A stretch of 64,000 nt of DNA, from assembly GCA_032209605.1 (NCBI GenBank), contig JASFXZ010000008.1, forward strand, positions 5,580,001 to 5,644,000. Direction: 5' to 3'. The notes under the pieces were generated by a model that saw only the letters and a list, made by a program, of their open reading frames with translations, was not told the DNA's origin and ran no database searches. This DNA comes from Mactromeris polynyma (Eukaryota; Mollusca; Bivalvia; Venerida; Mactridae). The position numbers were made by a program, and so were the translations under genes. This document shows, piece by piece, positions 44,501 through 59,500 of this stretch (position 1 is the first letter of the stretch; every line of letters starts with the position of its first letter).

Positions 44501-47500
44501 TAAGTATACTGAACACCTGTCATTATGTTTAAACATGATCCATCATGTTCACAAAAGACATGTTAACCATGATCATGTGTGGTTGTGTTAGATTATGGTG
44601 CCTGATTTAACGCACATGTTTCATGCTTTTTTACCATGATCATCTTCAATCATGTTAGACCATGGTGCCATTTAACGTACATATTATAATATGTTCAATC
44701 ATGTCCATAACATTGCCAAACCATGTCTACAGAACATGATAAAATATGTTTTAAACATGTTTCAGGCATGATATTTTTGCCAGGTGTAATGGACAAAGTA
44801 ACATATTTGAACATGTTTGACCATGATTATCTTCAATCGTGTTCGACCATGGTGCCATTTAACGTACATGTTATAATATGTTCAAACATGTTCATAACAT
44901 CATCAAACCATGTTCAAACATGTCTACAGAACATGATAAAATATGTTTAAAACATGATCAGACATGTTTCAGACATGATATTTTCGCCATGGTGGTATTT
45001 ATGCATCATTAACATTTACCAGCCTATTAGTTCACCCATACATCAAATTGTGACATTTAATGATGTGTAAAACATGAAAGAACCAAATATTACTTCAATT
45101 AAATTCTAATTATGGTAATAACTATTCTCCATGCACTGCTATATAATATGATTTCACTTTGAACTTGCCTAATTATACACCATATCCATTGTTGATGTCA
45201 AAACACACAGCTACAATATTGTCTCTATAAAACTTCTGAGTATTTAAGTATTCATATAAAAATAAATTAAAATAATTTCTATTGTCATAAATAGATCAGG
45301 TTCTAGGAGACATTATATTGACATTACTGACGGAGGTAGCCCTGCACCATATTCATTATAGGACTTAATTTTAACAAACAACATATTCATTAAGGTAGCA
45401 CAGCTTTTCCCTTAGTGGGTAGGATGTTTGTTCATATTCCATATTCTTGGACCATTGGCCAGTCTCTCAGTTGGTAAACAAGACCTGAAGGACATGCACT
45501 GAGCATTTACAAAAAGCTTTTTAATAGTGGTGGTAAAATGTTTAATTTTTACTAGGTATTGTGTAACAGTAAACATATACTGTAGGAACACTGTAATTCT
45601 CTAAAAAAAATGTCACACAGTTCACCCCTTCCTCCCCCCCCCCTTCCGGCCGCTTGTGGTACTGCAATGTTAACTTAAGGGAGTAAACTGTGCCATTCAC
45701 CTAATTCATCATGGGGATTTACTCTGCCATTAACCATATTTATTATGGGAATGACCTCTATCAAACGCCACATTCATAATGGGAGTTAACTCTTCCATGC
45801 ACCACACTCATAATGGGAGTTAACTCTATCTTGCACAACATTCAAAATGGGAGTTAACTATATCATTTACCATTACTAATTAGAAACAATACCCCAGGTT
45901 GTCAATGGAATTGTGCGTTCAAATGTTAATGACTTAAACTTGTCATTGCTGCAATTAATTGACCAGAACTAATTAAATGGGTGACCTTATCACAATACAC
46001 GTGGGAATGAGCAGATATTGACTGTTTTATATACCATGCATAATTCATATGATTACAGTAAATCACATATTGCATATTTCTTTGTACCGGTATTAAAGTA
46101 AACTGTCAGTTTGGTTGAAATTATTTATTTGACATCAACTTGCTCCTCAGCAGTTAGAGGATAAATACGAGCGATTTGAACATGGAACCAAACTTGGCAC
46201 AAATGGCAAACAATCACCAACAAATTAACTGTCGGACTCATGTAAAGAGATGATCATACATGCCTCACATGCTTCACAGACATGATAATAGGATATACAC
46301 ACAGCTATATGTCATTTAAAGTGCATTATCTCATAATTTTCACATTCCACCATGAGGACTGAACATTACGCTGCAATTACATATAGAGATGTGACATTCT
46401 ATCTGCTTCAATTTAAGATAGTAGGATACGTAACACACCAACAATGGCCGTGATTACCAAGAAATACAAGCATTATGCGCCCACTCAATACAATTTGCTT
46501 GCCAGATGTACTGGGTGGCAAAAAAAAGGGATAATTGATTAGAACCCCCATAGTAGGGAATCATTTATTGACCACAACCATCCTATGAAGTTTGTCTGCC
46601 CTTAGATCAATTATTGATCTTAAATAATTTTCAATCTTAAGCTCATTGAGACTTTAACAAACACATTCTGAAAACATGGGGCTTTAAGTCCATAAACAAC
46701 CACTCAGCACAGGGAGTGATGAAGTGACTTTCCAGCTACTGCAGTGGAGAAAGACCCTTGGTGGACACCTGGGTAGAACATTAGCTCATTAGCTGACCGC
46801 AGGCAATCATTCTTTGAAGTTTGACCACTGTTGGCCAAAGCAGATACAGCAATTATCATATTTCTCCTGATAACTGTCAGACACTACCGCCCCTGTGAAA
46901 TGAACTGTTACAGTTCATGAATTATTCATGAAATATTCATGCATAGTTCATGTTCACAATTCATGAACAATTCATGAAATTCCTTGAAGTTAAAATGAGA
47001 CTAATTCTTGAAATGTTCATGATATTATTAGTTCATGAATTGGATATGATTCATGAACAGTCCATGAACAGTCCATGAAGTACAATCAAGAATCTTTAAT
47101 GCACATTTCATTGCCGAACATTCTTGAACTGTTCATGAACTATTCAACAACCCAGTATTTTATGTTCAGTTCATTACCAGTTCATGAACACAGCATTCAT
47201 GAACAGTTCATGAACTTTTTCCTATACAACTTCATAGTCTCATTTTAACTTCATGTTCTGGGCATGAATCGTTCAAGGTGCTTATTACTTGAACAGTTCA
47301 TGAACTATTCAGGGTAAGCCATACATCATTGGTTAAAGTATTGTATGTTTGTGTACAATACAATGGTTAAAGTATTTTGTCTTTTCCCTTCTATATAATA
47401 TGGTAACTAAACACAATTAAAATAGATTTCTAAATTGTATAATGTTTGTTAAATTTAATTTCACAGCAGTTGCAAGTTACTATATTCTAGGCAGACCTTC

Positions 47501-50500
47501 ACTATATATTTTTTTAATGGTGTTTTTATTGGAAAAAATAAAAAAATATGTAATTATTGATAAAGGGAGGTAATCTACTAAAATAATTCAAAATATTAAC
47601 AAAATGTTGGTTTAACTCTTGGAAGTGACAACAGAAATCCACAAAATCTATCAGTGGCTGTGCAAGGAACATGGTTTAACTCTATGTATAGCTATCAAGT
47701 ACACCATACATTGCTAAGTACTGAGGGATAATATACATGTACAACATTGTTATGGAGATTTTTTGTCATAGCTCTTACAGCCTAGTCAAGATGGTCATAC
47801 CACAACGGCTCTTTAAAGCAAACCATCCATGTACATTACTGTTTATGACTTGTAACTTTCATTTTACATTAAAATAGACACAGATTTGGTAAACTGAATA
47901 ATTTTGAAAATGTCATTATGAAACTGTTTAAGAACTTTTATTGAACCATTGAATACATTATAGTTCATGAAATGGATATGATTGCACTGGCAAATGTTCA
48001 TTTCAAGGACTTTGCAGTATTCTTTAATTGTTCATGAACTGTTCATGAACATAATTCAAGGACGGTTCATGTTCAAAAGTTCATGAACACAAATGAAGAA
48101 CTGTTGAAGACCAGTTCATGAACTGTTCATGAAGGCTTTGAAAAGTTCATGATTTCATGAACTGCATTTCACCGGGGCGTGAGTATCATATTTCTCCTGT
48201 CAGACTCAGCCAGTATCATATCTCTCCTGTGCAGACTCAGCCATGGCGTATCATATTTCTCCTGTCAGACTCAGCCAGTATCATATTTATCCTGTCCGAC
48301 TCAGCCAGTATTATATTTCTCCTGTCAGACACAGCAAGTATCACATTTCACCTGATACACTGCCAATCATTCTCCTAATTAATTGAATGAGATTCAAAGT
48401 CAACTAGAAGGGAAAGATTGCAAAAATCAGCACCTAGATCTGTTTGCCTTAAATGATTTGTTTACATCAAACATTTTACCAAAGGAAGGGCTATCTACTG
48501 TTAGAATCAGTTAGTCTCATTTGACTGAATTTCAAAGGAATGTAGGAGTATACAGTTTGATGAATGTAGGTATGAAAAACTTAATTACATATTCACCCTA
48601 TGAAACTTATTTAGTTATATGTCACTTCAGAAATCCTGTAGAATGTTTTATATATGTTTTGTAACGTCTGTGGCTTAATAAGGTTAATGTTGCGAAACAA
48701 TTCAGGTTTTATGAATCAGTTTAATGACGAAATAGAATTTTGTAACAGAGGTGATATCAATGTATCTTAACATAAATTTGCCTGTTTTGAATGTTACAAT
48801 ATATAAATCCATCCTAAGTTTATTGAAGGAGTGGAAATAACAAGTGGTTAAAATGTCCTCGAGGGAGGCGTAGAGGTTGATGGGTAGAGCACCTGACTAT
48901 AGATCCAAGGGTCATGAGTTTGAACATCGCTAGGCAGAGTTTGATAATGACCTTCATAATTCCTAATTTAGGCACAAGTACTGGTGAGTAACCAAGGAAT
49001 TCGTAGCAGTCAACAGGAGTGATTGGTATAAAGTGTAAGAACTTGTTTCATAATCAATGTAAAATAAATAAACTACATGTACTACAGTTAAACTTCGATA
49101 ACTCAAACAGGCGACAACTCGAGAACCCGGATTTGTCGAGGAAATGGCAGAGTCCCGGACTTGATTTCTTTTATTTTCATATAAAATTTACTGCCGATAA
49201 CTCAGGCAGAAATAAGTTGAAAGCTAGAGCACCCTTGCCGGTCCCCAGTACACAAACTATACACAATAGCTTACTGGTAACTCGAGGACACATTTTCACA
49301 CATTGTTCAAATGGGAGCTCCAAATAAACAAACAATGAAACGGTGTTAAAATTTCGCGAGTTGTACAACTTGCAAGATCATGGTCGAAAGGACAAGTATT
49401 GAAAAATGATTATCGCAGTTTGCACAAAACATACAGATATCAATTAAAAAGGCCATTTGAGACGATAATGATGAGAAAATAATTATGAAAATTTAATTAT
49501 GAGATCGTTAACCTTTCAACTTAGGAGCGATTTCCATGACACATAAATATAACGGTGCAAGTGTGAAGCAATCAAGCAAACATCTGGATTGAACAAGCAT
49601 ATTCATGAACTTTAATTCGTCTGTAAAACAACAATAATACTAATAGTATACTACTATTATTAAGAATTTGACTTTACTTTTATTTTAATGAGGAAATGTA
49701 TAGTGAATAGAAATATGATACTATGACACAAATATGAAACAACTGGTACAAGTGTGAAAAACTATGAAAATAAGGCATTTCATAAAAAAACACTAAAAGG
49801 GCATGATGGAAACTCTGGGTCACTCGAAACATCGGGTAACTCGAGCTTTTCAGGTGGACCCCTCTGCGTCCTCGAGTTATAGAAGTTTAACTGTATAAGT
49901 AATTCAATTAGTTGACTGTATTAGAATTCATATAACAGAAGACACAAAATTAAAGGAATGTAGCTGGTGACATATTCAGAGGTCCTTACCCTGTACTCCA
50001 TATTCTTACAATATCTATAAAAGAACTGATGCATGCAGCATACTTCATGTACGATGTAACATTGTGGTTATAAGAACATCAATATAATGTGAGTGTGTCT
50101 GTTTTAAAGTATTGCGTGATTGAAGCAATTTCAATGCTTTAAAAGTGTGGCCATTATAAACATTGATAGATTCATGCATACCAGGCTGCATGTGTATATG
50201 TTTTCAGCGAAACTGACTGAGAAACTATTTCTGTTTATGACATTAAAGCCTGATGGATCAATCCTGGCATTCCTTAAATGCATAAATTGAGTTTGTTTAT
50301 CCAGACAGTCCAAGGTTGCTTTGCATGGATTGAATATTGAATCATACAATCACATTCATAGACTGCTGAGGGATGGTGGAAATGTTTCCTCTCAGACAAA
50401 TAGCATTATATTGTGGTAAATACTGCAAAACATGTAAGTATTTTATGTTTCACATAAGATAAACGAAACATTACAGGCAGCAGTGAGATGTCTTCACCAA

Positions 50501-53500
50501 ATACCACAGTTCACCACAGCTATAAGAAGTTAAGGCTCCGAAGTTCATACTCTATCTGTGACCCAAATCTTCCCTAAGATACTAGCATTCTAGCATTTAT
50601 TAGAATTAGAATCAAGTTCAAAATGCTTAGATGAATAACATTATTGTTGTTGGTGTTGGTGGTTGTGGTGGTGGTGATTCACGCCACTTTTCAGCCCTAT
50701 ATCAGTTCTGTACAGCCGTCACACTATACCCCACCAGGGTTTCTAATCACCGGTGTTAAAAACTCTGGGTTAGCCACCAGTACTATCCAATGTATATGCA
50801 GTTGACAGCCTCCCCACATGAATCAGAGATGGAGAACAAATCATTTTGGAAGAATTTATCATCAGTCCAATTGTCACAGAGCACATTAGGTCTGTGATCC
50901 ATCAGTCCAATTGTCACAGAGCACATTAGGTCTGTGATCCATCAGTCCAATTGTCACAGAGCACATTAGGTCTGTGATCCATCAGTCCAATTGTCACAGA
51001 GCACATTAGGTCTGTGATCCATCAGTCCAATTGTCACAGAGCACATTAGGTCTGTGATCCATCAGTCCAATTGTCATAGAGCACATTAGGTCTGTGATCC
51101 ATCAGTCCAATTGTCACAGAGCACATTAGGTCTGTGATCCATCAGTCCAATTGTCACAGAGCACATAGGTCTGTGATCCATCAGTCCAATTGTCACAGAG
51201 CACATAGGTCTGTGATCAAGAGTTCTAACCAACATCCTTTAAATTGTCAGTCAAGTATTTTATTGATGGAGTCAACTGAAAACACTTTAACAATCAATGA
51301 AGTCACAATGAAGACCTAACATGTTACTGTGATGTACACAAATATCTAGATACCTTACTATAGAACAAAAACCATATCGGGGACAAAGTGTACACAAACA
51401 AGGCACTACATAAGGCTGCATGAATTTATTCATCATTTGTACACCATTAAACAAGTGCTATAGATAAATATAAAAGCAGAGCTAACTTCCTCTAACAAAC
51501 TTCCATGGTAAACCCTATCTTACATATAACATATCACTCATATAACAAAAAACACAGTTATCTTTCATGTACATTTTCATGTCAAGCATATCGCTGAGAA
51601 ACCAAAATCAAATCCATACAATACAAATAGCCCTCTAATTAATTATTCCGTCTGCAAAGAGAAATGATTCAGCAATTTATCCCTACCAATAAATGGACTC
51701 ACTCATAATGCAGACAAGGACAAATTTGAACATCATAATACCATATATAGACTTGTCAAACAAGAAAGCGGAGATGCGATTAATCACGCTGTATCAAGGT
51801 TAAGGTATAAGGTAGGAAGGCAGCAATAAATATCACCTGTAACAGCTAAACTAGCACCATAAATATGAGACATTGGCTTACACATAGCAATATCATGGCT
51901 CATATATCACACATTAACATTACATCTTATAAATTAGAGTATGTCTAACAAATTATTATGCTATTAATTGTTTAATTACACACAAACATACGGATGCACT
52001 GACATTCATACGTTGACCAATCACAAGTAATACATGTATTGTATTTAGCTGTGTAAAGTTTGAACCAATATTATGAAATTTCCATGAATATCAATTAAAA
52101 GTTCTGAGCCCTTTTTTCAATCCTTTACTAAATGTTACCCTTTAGCAAATCAACCATGGTCATTTTATGTCATTCTATCAATGAAAAAATTAGAAACATC
52201 ATTATTAACAAGAACGAAATTGTTGATATTATGAAACAAACACAAGAATAGACAGGATTTCTCAACTTTAATTTCTATGACATTAACTACTGTCAGAAAC
52301 ATGTACACAGTCAGATTCACAGAATAACTCACAATAAGTTATGTATAAAACACTAGGTGTTGAAAAATGAATTAAAATCACTGATGTGACATTAATTGGA
52401 GACAAGTATAAGCTAAGCTCGTTGGACACAGACATTGTAACACTTTCATACATAGTTACACATTGAGAATGTGGTAAAACCATGTCAAGTAATCTAACAC
52501 AGCAGATCTAGGTCAACTAGCATCATTATGCAAAATATACATCATCCCCAACATTAATACATAATATTATGACATTGCAGAGCAACACTCCCATAAAATA
52601 TTCATCTATTACCAAATGTTGCAAAATGAAATAAGCATACATTCAAGTCTTTGCAATTTTAAATTTCAAATATGAATCCTTACAATCTGATTGGATAGCA
52701 CAGTGACAGGGAAATTCAAATGTAGCCAATCAAAACCTTTATTGACTCACTAATTTATAACGGCCACGCTGCATTAATACTACATTCATTTACATGAATA
52801 TACCATGTATCTTTTCGGAGTTATTCAAAATTTTAATTATTTTGTATGCTTGCAGTAACATTATTTTGTGAAGATTTTGTATGAAATCTTGGCACTTTTA
52901 TGTATCTACAGTTAACAGCAAACTTAAGTGGAAAATACTAATTAAGCAACATGTCCTTATTGAAGTTCTTAGCACCATGATAAAGCCCCTTACATTATAT
53001 GTTATACGGCTGAGGATCCAAAATATAAATACATTAAAATAGCACGCAAATGAACCTAGCAAGGCTGATGACGATATGGCATACACAGAAACATTATAGT
53101 GACCTCTATACCATACAAGGCAATGATATGGCATACACAGAAACATTATAGTGACCTCTATACCATACAAGGCAATGAAATCTTGTATGAATCTTATATA
53201 AGACAAACTGCAGAAAGAGCCATAAACAGCATTAAAAAAGGATGTGTAAAATTATTAAAGCATATATCATATGATGAGCCCAGCATGAAAATAACAGTAT
53301 TTATTTTACCCCATTATTAACTTAAATCAGGATTTTTTATAATTTAAACCTCCATTTATCTGTTATCTTGATAGACATTAAAACACAGAACAAATGTTAG
53401 TTTCCTAACTATGTCTATGTTGAAAGTTAAAAGAATAATGAGTGGAGATAGTACAAGACTTTGAATACAGAAAAATATTGCAAATTATAATGAATATCCT

Positions 53501-56500
53501 ATGGCAAACATAGTGTCTCAAGATGGAAGACGGTAATTTCTGATTCCAATATAATAGCAGTGATTTTCTTGGTTAATTTTACTGCCGAATATAGACTGTT
53601 TCCTCCTACCAAAAAAGTCCATTTTTACCAAAAAATCTTCATTTTTTCCCAATTCTTTGTTCATTTTCCCCCCTCTGACTGATTTTTTATTTAGTCAGGT
53701 TTTTGTGTATTTAACATTTATAAAAGAACATTGCCTTGAAATTTCGCTCTTATATCACCTCATATATATAACAAACACCAGCCACAGCTGAAAAGTTATG
53801 TTTATAAGCAAAACAACCATTTCCTTATTTCCCCAAATTTGGGATTTATCGCGCCTATTTTCCCAAATTGAAAAGGCACAGGCAGTAAAATTATTTTTAA
53901 AAAAAATCACTGAATAGCCTGTCTATACCTGACAGACAAATGCATTTACTGTATACATTTTGCATTACAAAACAACAATAAAGAACCTGTAAAATGTATG
54001 TATTACAAAAGATTAACAGCTACACATTACACAACATGTATTAAGCATGGTTGACTTGCGTGACAAAATAGGGAAGATCTGTTTGCTGGTAATATCATGT
54101 ATTGTGCATGTGATTATAGCTATATTATTATTGAAGATTTTGAACTAAACCAATTATATGCATTGTGTATAAAACATAATTGGATAAATCTATAATGGAA
54201 ACATGTTTTTCTTATAATAACTTTAATCTCTAATCCTCCCCTGGTTTGAGTGAGATATGGTCCAAATGTTTTTATAAATTTTTATCGTCAGCCATAACAA
54301 AATTCTTGGCAACACCGCAATTTTAAATCCTTCATTCTTGGTAATAACACAGCATGATATCACAAAAACAATATAACATGCCAATTTTATACCTGTAACA
54401 TTATCTTTGTCAATTACCGTATTACATGTACAGTCAAGTCCATAAATTAAATGAGCAAATGATAACAACTTATTTTAATTACATCTATTAAAGCCAATTA
54501 GTAGTTTGTGTTGTCCAATATTACATAGAAATAATTCTGACACAATTGATACTATTCAAACCAGACATTCAGCCTAATTTATTGTACATTCTATTAAAAA
54601 TACATATGTTTTATCTTTTAAATATTTAGATGTTTTTAAAATACAGCAAATACAATTTACATGTCTCTTAATGAACCAGAATTTCCAATTGCATAAATGA
54701 TTCACTTGTAGTATCTTAAATTCAGAATGTGAATAGTTTGTATTGCAAACAATAAATAGTAATAAAAAATGTGAAAAACATAAAAAGGTGGATGATCAGA
54801 AAAAAATGTCCAATTTTACAGATGAATAAGACTTTTATGATTGTAAATATTGGTAAGTCATCTTTAAGTCAACAAATATAACCATAAAAAGCTCTTGAAT
54901 TTCAATTGACTGTTCATGAATACTTTACAAACATATCTATAAGAAAAGTTTGACTGAATTAAAAGTATTCCAAAAAATTTAATACACCTTTGTAAACAAT
55001 ATAATCGATCTTGAATAGATTCTGAATTCATCCATTTAGCTTCAATACTTGTTCACAAACAAACTTTGTCTAAACATAAATATCGCCAAGAAAGACAGAC
55101 TGTGCTATATATAAGCAGACAGAATGTATCAAACATGGAAGCCATATACAATTTTAATGTTCATCTTAAAGGTATCCAAACAATGTAATGTTAACATCCC
55201 TTAAATCTGACTGGTGGTGGTTGCTACGCAAAATCGTTTTATTACTTTTTACAAAAAATCTAAATGTTTTAAAAGTTTTAAACCATAAAAATAGACACAG
55301 TTACATAAATATTCAGTCAAAGTTATTATTATTCCATTTCTCTATTAAATCTCTTGGTATTGTTTGTACAAATTCTTCAAAGACTGTTGTCACTGTCTCA
55401 CTTCCGGCAGGTGATGGCGCTTCGGATCCACTTCTGCTTGCGTTGCGACTTTTAACAAGAGGAGAAGCAGCAGTTTTTGTACTTTCTGTTTCACTTTTAG
55501 AACTGTCAGACCGACCTACTGGAGGTTTGTAAGTTTGAGAGTCATCATCAGGAATTTCTATTGTAAGTTCACTTTGTATAGGTCTATTAACTGATGATGA
55601 TATCATAGATGTTTTCGAAATTGTCGATTTAGCCGTATTTGAGGTTGCTGATTTACTAGCACTAGCAGGCTCTTTTTCTGGTCTCTTTTCTTCAAAAGAA
55701 AATCTAGTGGGCGATATAGGTGATTTGGCTTTTTCTAATGGCGACCAGTCCATTGAAGGAAGTGACAATTTGGCATCTCCACTGTCGGCTGGTAGTCTCT
55801 GGTATCTAGGCAAACGGGATTCAAGAACACTTTCATCCAAAGACCTAGTATGAGTGAGAACAGACTCTCTTGCAGTGACAAATGTGTTTGTATCAGACAC
55901 TGAGCTAACAAAAGAACTAGACAGACTACTGGGTCGGGACACTACAACAAGATTAGTCGATTCAGTTGTGGGAGTAGAAGAAGTTAGTCCCGAGCTTTGT
56001 ACATTTTCTGATGATGTACATACAAGATTTGTTTCAGTTTTTGAACTAGTTGATTCATTCAGTATCACATTATCAACAAAACTGTCAACAGCACCAGGAG
56101 AAGCCTCAGATTCTGAACGCCGGGATCCGAAAGGTCCTTCAGAATATTCTGAAATTGAATCTAAACCTTTGTCACCAGATGGTGCCAAAAAGGACTGAGT
56201 ATTAGTTATTGGATTGGTATCCGATTGCACAGTAGTGAAATCAGATTCATTATATTCATAATCACCATAAGGCTGAGGAGATGGAGGAGGGCTAGGATTT
56301 TCTTCCAGTGCTTTCTGTATCATTTTCATTTCTTCATAATCTAGATGACTGACGTCTATAGGTCCATCTCCTCCTTGCGTAAGAAATAGTCTTTCCATCA
56401 CTAAGTTAACATCGCCGGTTTTATCAGAACTATCAGTTATCATGGGACTTCGCATTTCAGTTGTAGATGTTTGTCTGTAAGCTGAAGTCTGTTGCTGTTG

Positions 56501-59500
56501 AGAAGTAAATAGTTGACTTTGACCATCACTACTTCTAGTTTCTGATCGAAATTGTTCCAGGTTAGATTCACTTGTACTTTGCATCAATGTATTGCCATTT
56601 CTGCTGGTTTGACTTTCAGACAGGTACTGCTGACGTCTAGCTTCTGCCCTTTGTAAAAGGTTTCCATTGTGTGATTCTGATACAAATTGCTGACGTCTAG
56701 CTTCAGCTCTTTGTCTCAAAATGGAACTCACACTGTCATTCACTAAAACACTTGATTGTTGGGACCTAGATTCTGAAGCATATTGTCTGGTTGAACCATT
56801 TCCATCTACAGAGTATGCTTGGTCCACATCAGATCGGGAATATCCTGATGTAGAACTCCCATCTTCATTGGCACTAGAATAAAACCGTTGCTGGCTTGCA
56901 GCTTGTCTACCACTTTCATATCTAGATGTGACACCATTGGATTGAGTCATACCTGACGTACGGGCAACAGCATACTGATTTATATCCATAGCACTTATTG
57001 GGCCAGTTTCTTTACTTGGTTCTTCAGATTTCATTTCAGCTTTGATTTCTGGAGGTAACTGGTCAGTAGGAATACCATCATATAAGGGAACAACTTCTTT
57101 GGAAGCAAGGTAAGTATCCAAATCTGGCTTTTCTCTCGGAGATGTGTATAAACTAACTGTCTTATACATTTCATCAATATCTTCATCATCTTTTTCCAAA
57201 AAATCTCCCCTTTTGTGTATTTCAAACAATGACAGATCTTTAAGAGAGTCAGTCATATCACCATTTTCTAATGCACCATCTTTAAGCTTAGCACAAGTAA
57301 TCAACTGTTTCAATTTCACATATCTAGAATCAGTATCATCTTCCATTTCAGCAACATACCCATCACAATCACTGGAACTATTTTGAGCTGTTTTATTGCT
57401 AGGCTTCATCACAATTTCTGGTAAAGGTGTTTTAGCCCTGCAGCACATGACAATCTGATGGTGGCGATTTAACCAACGACAGCGACCACTATTGTCTATG
57501 AATATAACTTTCTCATCCTCAAGACCAAGGCAAGGCAAAACATCCTCTGGATACAACTCCACCATTCTTTTAAAGGATGTGTACGAGTCTGTCCTTGAAT
57601 TAAATGAGCTAAATGAAGCTGAATGAGTAAGTTCATGACCTCGAGTTACTGACCGACTTTCAACATTTTCCTCCTGTGATGTTCCAGAATTAGTGACTGT
57701 AACTAATGGGGATGTTGAACGTGTTAGTCCATGTGCTGTTACATCCTGCTCAACAGCCTGAGAAATGCTACTGTCTACACCTTGTATTGTTCTACGTCTA
57801 AAACGAGAATCGCGTATCCTGTTTTGACGGAGAGATGCTGTCCTAGATAGTGCATTACCTTCAGTAGACGAAATGCTGGATCTCGTAGAATCTCTTGTTT
57901 CACGGGTTACTGACAGGCTTCTTGGTTCTCTAGAAGTAAGTCTGGTATCAGAACCAACTCGTGAAGCACTGGCAGCAAAGGCTTCTGCAAGACCACTTGA
58001 TAAGTCATAGTGTGGTCTTAATGAAGTCCTAGGTGTACTTGATCCAGAACCTGAATCCGATCCCGTTTGAAAAGTAGCTCGAGGAACAGACAATGGGGTG
58101 TCTGATGGTCTTCTACCGTAGAAAGAAGCACTGGATAAATTTTCTGTACTGCCACTGACTCTTGACCCAAACAAGTTCTGTCTTGTACTGTCAAATACTT
58201 CACGAAATATGTTTCCCTCTTGTTCTGTACTGGCATTAACTGCAGCATTTGTATTCTCATAACTGATTGATCTAATTGGCGTTCTTTGAATATTAGAAGT
58301 AAAACTTCTTCTCTCAGTAGATCGTTGTTGCCTTGTTGTTTGTCGAATAATCTGATCCCTACGTGCATGTCTGCTAGCTGCATCACCATTGTTACCAGAT
58401 GCCCGAGCCGCATTGTGTTCTTGTCGTAAACGTTCAAGCTCTTCAATACGTTGCATACGAGCATTCACCATGTTGGTAATTGGCTGCTCCGCCAGATCAA
58501 TCCTTTCCATTAAACTTGCGACTGTGTCCGCCATTTTTAAATGAATGTTTACTTCAATAGTAGCTTTGATTTAATGTCTGAAATTAATCCAAACTCCACA
58601 GATTTGGAATATATCCAGCCAAGAGCACAATCAATAGTCTTGTGTGGCAAAAAGCCAGATTCCTTGCCAAATGTTCTTTTACACAAATACAGCACATGAC
58701 TTGATGGAGAGTAACAAAGCTTTTGTTTACATCAAATTCATAAACATCTGTCACCAAGTATAATCAAGCAAGCCTATATGCGCATGTATCAATAAAGCTC
58801 ACACATCAATGAACAAACTACACGGCATTAAAAATGATGTCACTCCTGTCTCAGGTAACAACTGTCATGTACACGAGCAAGATATCAAGCAGTAAATTGT
58901 AACAAGTCACTCAATTTATGAACACAAATGAGAAACAGTCTTAAATCTCCAGTTTTAAGCATGAAGTTACAAAATAAATTAAATGACATCCAGTTCACTA
59001 ACTTCAATCGAATATTTAAAGCAATAGAGCAGTGTTTACCTCACCACGGTGTAAACAATTGCACTGTGAATAATTGTACATACACACAAGACAATTCAGC
59101 AACTAGTCCATACAACTCAACAAGGAGCTTGCAAAGATGATGGTGCTTTTTTTCACTTTATAAAATAATACGCAGCAGACAACACATTTCTGGTTTCAGT
59201 ATAAATTCATACAGTCACAAATCATGATGTATGTAATCCTAAAGCACATGAATAATTCAAGTGGGTGTCTGTGTCCAGATAATCCGTCAAGTCTTAAACA
59301 GTGTATGGTGAGTCAAGATTCGATAGTAAGCGAGTCAAGATTGATAGTAAGCGACACTTTAAAAAGAAGTTCAATAAACTTAATCCATACACATGTGTAA
59401 ACCGGTTGAAATAAAATAAACAACACTACACTTTATATTGTTACATTATTAAAGCAGTCACGGTACACTGCATGTACACAGCATTTTATTTTTATATGCA

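Noticed and set aside
22291..49895. Intact transposase for the TA-flanked or word-repeat elements
   Set aside because: No ORF in or near any element shows a DDE/D catalytic pattern or helix-turn-helix; all appear non-autonomous.
50861..51218. CRISPR-like array
   Set aside because: Units are contiguous with no unique spacers, and the DNA is eukaryotic; it is a minisatellite.
55854..57386. Plus-strand ORFs of 80-114 codons across 55854-57386
   Set aside because: Antisense shadows of the 1073-codon gene.
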